Origin: a virus
Length of the DNA: 41,409 nucleotides
Virus record (IMG/VR): IMGVR_UViG_3300021440_000058
Coordinates: 1 to 41,409 of that record
Reading direction: 5' to 3' (one strand)
Made by a program: the position numbers and the translations under genes. Shown in pieces: positions 20,058 through 28,198 of the stretch (positions are counted from its first letter, which is position 1; every line of letters begins with the position of its first letter). The notes beneath the pieces were generated by a model that was given only the letters and a program-made list of their open reading frames with translations, made no database searches and was not told where the DNA came from.

Positions 20058-22268
20058 ATGTCGCGCGTTACCCCGCTGCAATCGAATTTTACCGGGGGTG
20101 AGCTTTCGCCATTCATGCTCGGGCGGGTTGAGCATGATGTGTGGAAAGTCAGTTCGCTGGAGCTGACAGGCTGGGTGCCGCGCCCGGAAGGGGTGCTGGT
20201 TGCCTGTCCGGGGTTTGAATATGTGGCAACGGCGGCGGGGCCATGCCGCCTGATCACCTTCGAGCCCTATATCACGCAGGCCTATCAGATCGAGATGTCG
20301 GCGCTGAAGTTCCGGTTCTATACCAACGATGTCTTGCTGACGAGCGGTGGACCGCCAGCGCCGGTTGAAGTGGTTCACCCTTATACCTGGGCGCAGGTTC
20401 AGACGCTGGATTACACGATGGCCGCCGATGGCGATGCGATGTGGTTCTGGCACCGCGATGTTGCGCCCAAGCAGTTGTTCCGCACTGGCGCGGCCAGCTT
20501 TGTGCTGGAGGATTTCGAGTTCACCAACGGCCCCTATGAGGACCGCAATACTGACAAGACGCTGACGGTGCAGGCGACCGGGACCACGGGCACGGTGACG
20601 CTGGTTGCCAATCAGCCGCTGTTTGATCCGGGCGATGTCGGCGGGCTGTTCGAGATCGAATATATCGACCTTTCGACGATCCGCCACTGGATGGTGGGCA
20701 TGACGGTGACGGCGGGAATGCTGGTCGTCAGCACCAACGGCAAGGTCTATCAGCACAGCGCCGGCACGATCACCGGATCGGCTGCACCTTCGCATAGCGA
20801 GGGCACGCAGTATGACGGGATCAGCGGCATGGATGTGAATGCCAAAGGCCCTTATGGCTGCGCCTGGACCTATCGCTATTCGTCGATCGGGCGGCTGAAG
20901 ATCACCGGCTATACCGACAATGAGAACGTGACTGCCGAAGTGGTGCAGGAGCTGGCATCGACCAATGCGAGCTGGCGCTGGCGGTTTGGCGCGTTCAGCC
21001 CGAAGCGGGGCTGGCCGGAGCATGGCGTGATCATCCATGAACGGCTGGTGCTGTCAAAAGACAATGTGCGCTATGCCAGCCAGATCGGGCTGTTCAACGA
21101 TTTCGACCGCTTCAACGAGAACGGCGATATTGGCGACGATCAGGCGTTCATTTCGCAGCTTACCGATCCGAATCCGATTGCCTGGATGTTTCCGGGCACG
21201 AGCCTGTTCACGGGCGGGGCGCGCGAAGAAGGATTGATGCAGCAGAGCAGCGCGGCGCGCGGGGTTGCGCCGGGCAATATCCGCAACACGGTGAATTCGC
21301 GGCGCGGTTCGGCAGCGGTGAAGCCGATCGATCTGGACGGCAAGCCGGTGTTTCTCCAGCGCAACCGCAGGCGCGTGCTGCGGGTGACCGATACGACCTA
21401 TGAGCGGCTCGGGATCGAGGATATGACGCGCTATGCCGCGCATGTCGGCAACAGCCCGATCACTGAATTTGCCAAGCAGCTTGAACCGATGCCGCTGCTG
21501 TGGGCGGTGCGCGAGGACGGCCTGCTATGGGGTTGCCTTGCCCAGCCCGAAGAGGCTGTATTGGGCTGGTTCTCGCGACCGCTGGGGGGCGGATTGCTGG
21601 CGCGGTCAATCTCTGCCTGCACATCGCCGGAGGGGACGCGCGAGGATCTGTGGATTGCTGCCGAAACGCCATGGGGGGCGTGGTTCGTGATGAAGCTGGC
21701 ACCCTTCATGGGGGCGGGCGAGTTCGACGAAAACGCGATCATGTGTGACGCGGCGCTGGTCTATGACGGGGAACCGGAATCCATCTTTACAGCGGTGCAT
21801 CTGGCGGGCCGCGAAGTGGAAGTGATTGCTGACGGGGCAGCGCTGGGCCTGTTCACACTGGACAGTTCGGGCGATGTTGACCTTTCCGAAGTTGGCGACG
21901 GCACCTTTACCAAGGTGATGCTGGGCCTGCCCTATGCCTGCCGGTGGCGGAGCCTGCCGGTTGAGGCCGGGGGCGACAATGGCCCGGCGATGTTCAAGAT
22001 GGGCCGGACGGCAAAGGTGTGGCTGCGGGTGCAGAACAGCCTTGGCCTGAAAGTGATGGTCGATGGCGAGGAGGAAGCGGCGCTCGATGTCGAGGCGCTG
22101 ATGACCGACAGCCCGACCGATACGGCGCTGCCGTTCCTGACCCGCGATATCCCGCTGGATATGGTTGGCGGCTATGACCGGCAGAACATTATCCAGATCG
22201 ACCGGAAGATTGCGAAACAAACGACCTTGCTGGCAGTGATGCAGCAGGTCGAGAAAGCGATGTCATGA
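20058..22268 (+). CDS. tail tubular protein B / nozzle (T7 gp12-like), 736 aa
   Basis: Large beta-rich tail nozzle. It begins with LQSNFTGGELSPFMLGRVEHDVW, a pattern common in these proteins (FTGGELSP...GR-D...Y). The middle holds GWPEHGVIIHERLVLS and the typical NIRNTVNSRRGSAAVKPI, RNRRRVLRV segments. Length is close to the family's usual 700-800. It builds the tip of the short tail and contacts fibres. The start is the ATG at 20058 with AAGGCG upstream. The stop overlaps the next ATG. Confidence 0.8.
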   Translation: MSRVTPLQSNFTGGELSPFMLGRVEHDVWKVSSLELTGWVPRPEGVLVACPGFEYVATAAGPCRLITFEPYITQAYQIEMSALKFRFYTNDVLLTSGGPPAPVEVVHPYTWAQVQTLDYTMAADGDAMWFWHRDVAPKQLFRTGAASFVLEDFEFTNGPYEDRNTDKTLTVQATGTTGTVTLVANQPLFDPGDVGGLFEIEYIDLSTIRHWMVGMTVTAGMLVVSTNGKVYQHSAGTITGSAAPSHSEGTQYDGISGMDVNAKGPYGCAWTYRYSSIGRLKITGYTDNENVTAEVVQELASTNASWRWRFGAFSPKRGWPEHGVIIHERLVLSKDNVRYASQIGLFNDFDRFNENGDIGDDQAFISQLTDPNPIAWMFPGTSLFTGGAREEGLMQQSSAARGVAPGNIRNTVNSRRGSAAVKPIDLDGKPVFLQRNRRRVLRVTDTTYERLGIEDMTRYAAHVGNSPITEFAKQLEPMPLLWAVREDGLLWGCLAQPEEAVLGWFSRPLGGGLLARSISACTSPEGTREDLWIAAETPWGAWFVMKLAPFMGAGEFDENAIMCDAALVYDGEPESIFTAVHLAGREVEVIADGAALGLFTLDSSGDVDLSEVGDGTFTKVMLGLPYACRWRSLPVEAGGDNGPAMFKMGRTAKVWLRVQNSLGLKVMVDGEEEAALDVEALMTDSPTDTALPFLTRDIPLDMVGGYDRQNIIQIDRKIAKQTTLLAVMQQVEKAMS

Positions 22269-22735
22269 TGCACATGGCAGGCGCGGACATGGTGATCGAG
22301 CGGTTCACTGCGGAGCATCTGAAACAAATCGTACCGCAGGCGGCGCAGCTTTGCGACTGGCCCGACTCTGCCGAACGTGACGCGCGGGGCATGGTATTTG
22401 CCGCGCAGCAGCATTGCTGGACCTTTCTTGACCATGCGGGCGGGATCGTTGCTTGCTTCGGGATGGTGGCGAGCCATGCGCAGCACCTGACGGCCTGGGC
22501 GGTGATGTCTGACATGGGGCAGGTGCGGCTTGGCTATGTGACGCGCTGGTGCCGGGCCTATCTGGACGACACCGATGTGCGGCGGATCGATGTGATCGTG
22601 CGGGCCGGTTTCAGCAACGGGCACCAATGGGCGCGGCTGCTGGGGTTTGAGCCGGAGGGCGTGCAGCGGGCCTTCTTTGCCGACGGCGAGGATATGCACG
22701 TCTATGCTCGAATTCGAGCGGAGGAAAACACATGA
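22265..22735 (+). CDS. GNAT-like acetyltransferase-fold protein in ejection cluster, 156 aa
   Basis: The pattern fits a reduced GNAT fold: IERFTAEHLKQIVPQ, central strand TFLDHAGGIVACFGMVASHAQHLTAWAVMS in turn, helix VTRWCRAYL and end strand ARLLGFEPEGVQRAFFADGED. The last is like the GF-x-E-G segment of acetyltransferases. Such genes at this place in podoviruses (T7 gp13 position) are annotated as internal or assembly proteins; enzyme activity is unproved. The ATG is at 22265, overlapping the nozzle stop; a second ATG at 22268 is possible. Confidence 0.6.
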   Translation: MMHMAGADMVIERFTAEHLKQIVPQAAQLCDWPDSAERDARGMVFAAQQHCWTFLDHAGGIVACFGMVASHAQHLTAWAVMSDMGQVRLGYVTRWCRAYLDDTDVRRIDVIVRAGFSNGHQWARLLGFEPEGVQRAFFADGEDMHVYARIRAEENT

Positions 22736-23319
22736 GCGCCGGGGTACTGGGGGCAATTCAGCTGGTCGGATCGGTTGCCGGGCCGCTGATTGGCGGAATG
22801 GAAGATCGATCGGCGCTGAAGGCTTCGGCGGCGGCGGACCGCGAGAATGCCAACCGCACGTTGTTTCAGGGCGAGCTGGATGCCTGGCAGACGCAGCGCG
22901 AAGCCCGGCTGGCGCAGGGGGCCGGTCTGGCGCAGGCGGCGGGCGACGGCAATGTGGTTGGCACCGGCACGATTGCCGATCTGGTCGAGCAGGCGGCGCT
23001 GGAGCGCGAGATGGAAATCGGCAACCTGCGCGCCCGGGCGCGCGGCGAGGCCTATAACCTTCAGGTATCTGCCGCGAACAAGGACAAGCAGGCAGGCATG
23101 GCGCTGTTCAAGGGCATTCTGGGCGGGGCGATGGGCTATGCCGCGACCAAGGCCGATCAGCGCAATGCGGCCAGCGTGACCGCAGCGAATGCCCGTGACC
23201 GGGCAAGCCGAACAGGTTCAGGCATCGTCGCTGGTGATCAGCCGGGCAGCCAGTTCCAGATGTGGTGGCCTAACCGCCCGCGCACGCCCTGGGGCGCGCT
23301 GCCTGCACGGGGGTATTGA
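22732..23319 (+). CDS. internal virion protein B-like (T7 gp14 position), 195 aa
   Basis: A hydrophobic N-terminus (LGAIQLVGSVAGPLIGGMED) leads to a long helical region (ADRENANRTLFQGELDAW, then LVEQAALEREMEIGNLRARARGEAY). A second Gly-rich hydrophobic stretch follows (ALFKGILGGAMGYAA) and a Trp-rich basic tail (QMWWPNRPRTPWG). This suits the gp14-type ejection protein that enters the outer membrane. A strong GGAGG site precedes the ATG. Called from order and composition. Confidence 0.65.
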   Translation: MSAGVLGAIQLVGSVAGPLIGGMEDRSALKASAAADRENANRTLFQGELDAWQTQREARLAQGAGLAQAAGDGNVVGTGTIADLVEQAALEREMEIGNLRARARGEAYNLQVSAANKDKQAGMALFKGILGGAMGYAATKADQRNAASVTAANARDRASRTGSGIVAGDQPGSQFQMWWPNRPRTPWGALPARGY

Positions 23320-23321
23320 GA

Positions 23322-25148
23322 ATGCCGGGGTTCTATTCAAGCAAGGTCAATGCCAGCGTAGTAGGCGCGGCACCGGTTGCCGCGCCGCTGGGGATTGGCG
23401 AAGTGGTTTCGGCGCTGGGGCGGACGGCAGGGGCGATCAGCGACCAGAATCAGCAGGCCAGCGAGCATGTGGCCAAGGTTGATGCCGCGATTGCCGAACG
23501 CGAGCAGGCGCGGAAACAGGATGCGGCTTCGGCATCGGTCGCGGTCAAGCTGGCGCAGGGCGAAGGCGAGTATTCGCGCTGGGTGATCGATCACCAGAAC
23601 GATGCCGATTTCGAGGCGCAGGCCAATGCCAAGGTCGAGGCCGACATGGCCGCGCTGCGCGGTGAGCTGGGCAATGATCCCGAGCTGCTGAACCACTATA
23701 ATCCCTTGCTGGTGCGATCAGCCGAGGCGCGCAAGACGGCAGCCTATGAGCATGTGGCGGCGGTGCGGGCCAAGGCCAGCGCCGAGGCCAGCGATCAGGC
23801 GCTGACGGTTTCGATGAACAATGCCGAAACCGCGCCCGATCGGACCAGTGAATTCGCCGATACGATGACGACGAGCATCATGGCGAACAAGTCTATCCCC
23901 GAGGCCTTGCGGCCTCTGGTGGCGCACACGGCAGCGGGGCAGGTGTGGCAAAAGGGACTGGCAGCATCGATCCGCTCTGGCCGCTATGAGGCGGTGGCCA
24001 AGGAGCTGAACGCGGGCACCTATGACGCGATCCTGCCCGAGGGGGCGAAGGATGGCCTGCTGCGCTTGGCCGATGCGGAAGGCAATGCGGCAGCGACGGC
24101 GGCACGGGCCGATGCGGCAGTGCAGACCAAGCTGCTGAACGACAAAATCCAGTCGGTGGAAGCGATCATTGGCGCGGGCGGTGATCCGGGGCCGGATGTG
24201 CTCGATGCGCTGCACAAGCAGGCTTTGGCCCAGGGCGATGGCTCGGCGGCGACCAAGCTGCAAATCTGGACGCTTCAGACATCGACCAACCGGCAGTGGG
24301 CGGGCCGCTCGATGCTGGAAAAGGTCGCCGGGATGCAGTCGCTCGAAGCGGATAATGCAGCGGGCAAGCTCGATGCCAAGGGGCAGATCGGGCTGGCCCA
24401 GCTCCGCAAGCTGATTTCGACTGAGACGGTGAATATCGGGGCGAAGCTGAAGCCTGAATATGAAACCAGTCCGCAGGGGCGGCAGGCGGTGGCCAAGCAG
24501 CTTGACGCGCTGCCGATGGACCAGCGCTGGCAGACGGCGGAGCAGATCGACAAGGGCTTTGGTGCCTATGTGCTGGCCCCGGCCAATGTGCGCGATGTGG
24601 CAATTGCCGGGCGCAGCGATCGCGACTGGGTGAAGGACCAGTTCAAGCACGGCAAGTTGGGCCATGATCCGGTGCGCGAATTCCGCCAGTTCATGGGGGC
24701 AGCAGCGCGCGATCGCGACGGCAGCGAGGCCAATGGCATTCTGGACGTGGCGACATCGCTCTATGCCTATTACGCCAAGCGCGACGGGCTGACCGAATTC
24801 AACCAGACCCGGTTCCAGATGGCGATCAACATGACGCTGGGCGGCACGCTGGTGAACGGCGAATGGCACGGCGGACTTGGCGAATATGGCGGCAACAAGG
24901 TGCAGTTGCCGAGCGGGGTAAGCCAGCGGACCTTTGCCGCGACGATTGAAAAGCTCGACTATCCCGGCGCGAAAACGGCGAGCGGTGCCGCGCTGACCAA
25001 GGCGCAGGTGCTGAAGCACTATCGCATCGCCTACCAAGGCGACAGCGAGGATGGATCGCGGGCGGTCTATCATTTTGTCGATCCGCAAGGGCTGCCGGTG
25101 CTGCGGGCTGATGGTTCACCCTATCCCATCTATTTCGGGAATCATTGA
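23322..25148 (+). CDS. internal virion protein C-like (T7 gp15 position), 608 aa
   Basis: Mostly helical, Ala/Lys/Glu-rich protein with no membrane span. The middle has repeated helix pairs (AAVRAKASAEASDQALTVSM, then DAAVQTKLLNDKIQSVEAII). The C-terminal 200 residues look globular (NQTRFQMAINMTLGGTLVNG). This is the expected build of the second ejection protein, which forms the periplasmic tunnel. The start is the ATG at 23322, 2 bp after the previous stop; an in-frame TTG at 23316 is less likely. Confidence 0.65.
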   Translation: MPGFYSSKVNASVVGAAPVAAPLGIGEVVSALGRTAGAISDQNQQASEHVAKVDAAIAEREQARKQDAASASVAVKLAQGEGEYSRWVIDHQNDADFEAQANAKVEADMAALRGELGNDPELLNHYNPLLVRSAEARKTAAYEHVAAVRAKASAEASDQALTVSMNNAETAPDRTSEFADTMTTSIMANKSIPEALRPLVAHTAAGQVWQKGLAASIRSGRYEAVAKELNAGTYDAILPEGAKDGLLRLADAEGNAAATAARADAAVQTKLLNDKIQSVEAIIGAGGDPGPDVLDALHKQALAQGDGSAATKLQIWTLQTSTNRQWAGRSMLEKVAGMQSLEADNAAGKLDAKGQIGLAQLRKLISTETVNIGAKLKPEYETSPQGRQAVAKQLDALPMDQRWQTAEQIDKGFGAYVLAPANVRDVAIAGRSDRDWVKDQFKHGKLGHDPVREFRQFMGAAARDRDGSEANGILDVATSLYAYYAKRDGLTEFNQTRFQMAINMTLGGTLVNGEWHGGLGEYGGNKVQLPSGVSQRTFAATIEKLDYPGAKTASGAALTKAQVLKHYRIAYQGDSEDGSRAVYHFVDPQGLPVLRADGSPYPIYFGNH

Positions 25149-25150
25149 CG

Positions 25151-28100
25151 ATGCCGGGATATCCGCGCCGCATTGCCCCGACCTTTGCACCCGGCGATAC
25201 GGGGGCGGCTGATCCGCCGCCGCCCGCGCCGACCTTCTGGGAGGGTTTCTGGGCAACGCAGCGGGATGTGACTGACCGCAACGAGAACGACGAGTTCTTT
25301 CGGCACATGGGAGCCTATCAGGATTTAGCCGAGGCGCTGGGCAAGAACATTGCCGACTTTCCGGCTCCGGTGGGGCGGCAGTTCAGCACCCTGAACCCGT
25401 TCCACACGAGCAGCTTTGAGGATTATGTCGATGCTGACGGGCTGTGGGCTGCCTATCAGGCGAACCCGCACCGTGACCCGGAGATTGCCAAGTTCAAGAC
25501 GCGGCAGGAGTTTGACCAGTATCTGAACCTGCGCGGTGATCGCCACGCAAAGGATGCCGAAGTTTCGGCGCGCGCTGGAACGGGTTCACGGCTTGCAGGT
25601 GGAATGTTTGGCGGACTTACCGACCCGGCTAATGCTGTGATGAGTTTTGCGGGCGGCGGCGGTAAGACGTTTCTGGGCACGGTGGGCCGCGCGGCGCTGT
25701 TGAACATGGGGATCGAGACGATCCAGACCCCGGCGAACATGCGCGGCGCGGCGGCGGTGGGCGAGCCGATGACGGCGACCGATGCGCTGGAAAGGATCGG
25801 CATGGCCGGATTTGGCGGCGGCGTGCTGGGGGGTACGTTCCACGGGCTTGGCAAAGTGCGTGATGTGGCAGCTCCGCATGTTGTGGCGGCGCGCGATACG
25901 CTGCTGGCCAAGCTGATCCTGCACCTGCCAGCGGTGATGCAGCCGAAGGTGAAGGGGCTGGCAGATATCCCCGACGGCACGCTGGCCGATGCGATGGAAG
26001 CGATGGTTGGCAAGGACAACCTTGGCCCGGACATGACGGCGGCGCTGAACGTGGTGCGCCGCGATGGCGAGTTTGCCGCGAGCAATCCCTATGTCGAGAA
26101 CTTTGCCGGGATCAAGGCGCACGGCGATGCGCTTCAGGAAGCGATGGACCGGATCATGGGTTCAGCGCCGCAAGGCTCTGTACGCGGCGCGCTGGGTCAA
26201 TCCACGGCATTGCGGAGCGGGATGGGTGCGCCGGGTGCCGTGCCTGCTGGAGCAGCGCCCGATGCGGCTGCGATTGCAGAGTTTAAACGCGCCATTGGCC
26301 GGGCGGAAAGCCCGAACGACTTTGCCAAGAATCCGGGCAGCTCAGCGCGGGGGCGTTACCAGTTCACCAATGACACATGGCTGCGGTATCACGACAAGGT
26401 TTTCGGCAATACCGGCGAAAGCAAGGCTGCGGTGCTTGCCAAGAAGACCGATGGCGGGGTGCAGGAAGCCCTGATGAACCGGATGACCGGTGACCATATT
26501 GCCACGCTGCGGGCGATGGGCGCTCCGGTGACCAAGGAAAACCTGTACATCATGCACTTTGGCGGCGAGGCGGGTGGCCCGCGCCTGCTTGAAGCTGCCG
26601 ACAATGCGCCGATCCGCGAGGTGCTGGGTGACAAGGCAGTAGATGCCAATCGCTTCCTTGAAGGCATGACAGCAGCGCAGGCGCGGGCCGAGCTGGCGCG
26701 GCGGGTGGGCGGCAAGGCTGGCCCTGCGGTGCCGGGCGGCGGCGAGCTGGATATGACCGCGCTGGAAGCCCAGCAGGCGCAGGCCGGGTTGGCAGCAGCG
26801 GAAGGCCAGTTGGCGCAGGGCGGCGGGCCGCTGATCAGCGAGGACGTGGCCGCGCTTTCCGCGCCGCTGCAACATGCCGATGTGCTGCCTGAAGATATTC
26901 CGGTACTGAAGGCGGAAGCGTTGCACCAGGACACGATGGTGCAGCTCCGCCCGCTGGTCGCCGATCGCAGCCTGTCGCTGAATGATCCGGCTGAGCTGGC
27001 ATCGCGGCTAGGGATCGATGAGGCGCAGGTGCGCGGGGCGCTGGACGGGCTGGTCAATCGCGGCGAGCTGCGGGTGACGGCGAAGGGCACCTATCGGCGG
27101 ATACCGGACAGCGTCAATCGCGGGCCGGAAGACATGCTGCAATTCATCGCGCATCGCGGCGGGCTTTCCTATGACGGGCTTGATGTGCAGGGCCGCGCGC
27201 TTGGCACGCTGGGCCATGATCTGCCGAACAGCGGCAATCTGAAGCACTTCGTTCCCGGATCGGGACCGCTGCTGCGCCCGCATGGCCACGGGCTGGACCG
27301 GATGGGCGAGCTGCTGCACGACGCGGGCTATTTCGGGCCACCGGAAAGCACGCCGCGCCCGACCGATGGCGAGCTGATCACGCTGATCGACGATGCAATC
27401 CGCACCAAGGAAAAGCGGTACAGCGTTTTTGACCAGGCCCCCGAAGCCAAGGCCACGCCGCAGCAGAAGGCGGACCATGCCGGGTTTCAGAGCCTTGGCC
27501 ATTATGAGGGGGAGCTGGCGCGGTACAATGGCGCTGGCCGGTCGATACTGGGACGCGACCTGACCCATGAGGAATTCATGGCCGCGCTGGCGATCCGCCG
27601 CGAGGGATCGGACGTTCCTTCGATCCATGATCAGGCGCATTTCAGCGAAGCCAGCTGGAATGCCGGTGACGATTTGCGCCCGGTTGTTGCGGAAATGGTC
27701 AATCGCGAGATTGATAGCGTTCTGGAACAGGTGTACCACGAGGTTGAGGATCCTTTCTATGATGTCCACGCAAGCCCAGACCCCGCCCCCGACAATGCCG
27801 CTGGACGCGAAGCTGGAGCGGCTGCGCAGCGCAGCGAAGGACAAGCGGCTGACCCCGGAAGTGCGGGCAGCGGCGGCGAAGGCGCTGGAAATGGGCTCGG
27901 CGCTTCAGACACACGCAGCCCGGACCCCCTCGACGTAAAGCCACTGGACCCGCAGACCGAAAAGGCGCTGGCGGGCTTTGATGATCCGGTGGCCAGTGCC
28001 CATTCTGCCGAAGTGCAGAATGACAGCGCGGTGCATGATCTGCACATGCTGGCCGAGGCCTCACCCGAAACGATGGTGAAGCTCGATGCCGAGAGCGACC

Positions 28101-28195
28101 CGATCCCGCTGGCTGATTTCCTTGCATCGCTGGATGATGAAGTCGCCGCGGTTAAGCACATTGAGGGCTGCATGGCCCCGCCGAAGGGAGTTTGA
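25151..28195 (+). CDS. ejection protein with lytic transglycosylase domain, 1014 aa
   Basis: T7 gp16-position protein that would open the cell wall during DNA entry. About residues 375-490 hold a transglycosylase-like domain: IGRAESPNDFAKNPGSSARG, then GRYQFTNDTWL and YIMHFGGEAGG. The glutamate in GRAESPND (about E386) is the likely catalytic acid. The N-terminal 130 residues are charged, and Gly-rich helices (AGGMFGGLTDPANAVMSF) recall membrane-active segments. A region at about 600-650 looks like a winged-helix (LASRLGIDEAQVRGALDGLV). The C-terminus is long and helical. The start is the ATG at 25151; TTG 25145 is possible. Confidence 0.75.
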   Translation: MPGYPRRIAPTFAPGDTGAADPPPPAPTFWEGFWATQRDVTDRNENDEFFRHMGAYQDLAEALGKNIADFPAPVGRQFSTLNPFHTSSFEDYVDADGLWAAYQANPHRDPEIAKFKTRQEFDQYLNLRGDRHAKDAEVSARAGTGSRLAGGMFGGLTDPANAVMSFAGGGGKTFLGTVGRAALLNMGIETIQTPANMRGAAAVGEPMTATDALERIGMAGFGGGVLGGTFHGLGKVRDVAAPHVVAARDTLLAKLILHLPAVMQPKVKGLADIPDGTLADAMEAMVGKDNLGPDMTAALNVVRRDGEFAASNPYVENFAGIKAHGDALQEAMDRIMGSAPQGSVRGALGQSTALRSGMGAPGAVPAGAAPDAAAIAEFKRAIGRAESPNDFAKNPGSSARGRYQFTNDTWLRYHDKVFGNTGESKAAVLAKKTDGGVQEALMNRMTGDHIATLRAMGAPVTKENLYIMHFGGEAGGPRLLEAADNAPIREVLGDKAVDANRFLEGMTAAQARAELARRVGGKAGPAVPGGGELDMTALEAQQAQAGLAAAEGQLAQGGGPLISEDVAALSAPLQHADVLPEDIPVLKAEALHQDTMVQLRPLVADRSLSLNDPAELASRLGIDEAQVRGALDGLVNRGELRVTAKGTYRRIPDSVNRGPEDMLQFIAHRGGLSYDGLDVQGRALGTLGHDLPNSGNLKHFVPGSGPLLRPHGHGLDRMGELLHDAGYFGPPESTPRPTDGELITLIDDAIRTKEKRYSVFDQAPEAKATPQQKADHAGFQSLGHYEGELARYNGAGRSILGRDLTHEEFMAALAIRREGSDVPSIHDQAHFSEASWNAGDDLRPVVAEMVNREIDSVLEQVYHEVEDPFYDVHASPDPAPDNAAGREAGAAAQRSEGQAADPGSAGSGGEGAGNGLGASDTRSPDPLDVKPLDPQTEKALAGFDDPVASAHSAEVQNDSAVHDLHMLAEASPETMVKLDAESDPIPLADFLASLDDEVAAVKHIEGCMAPPKGV

Positions 28196-28198
28196 TCC

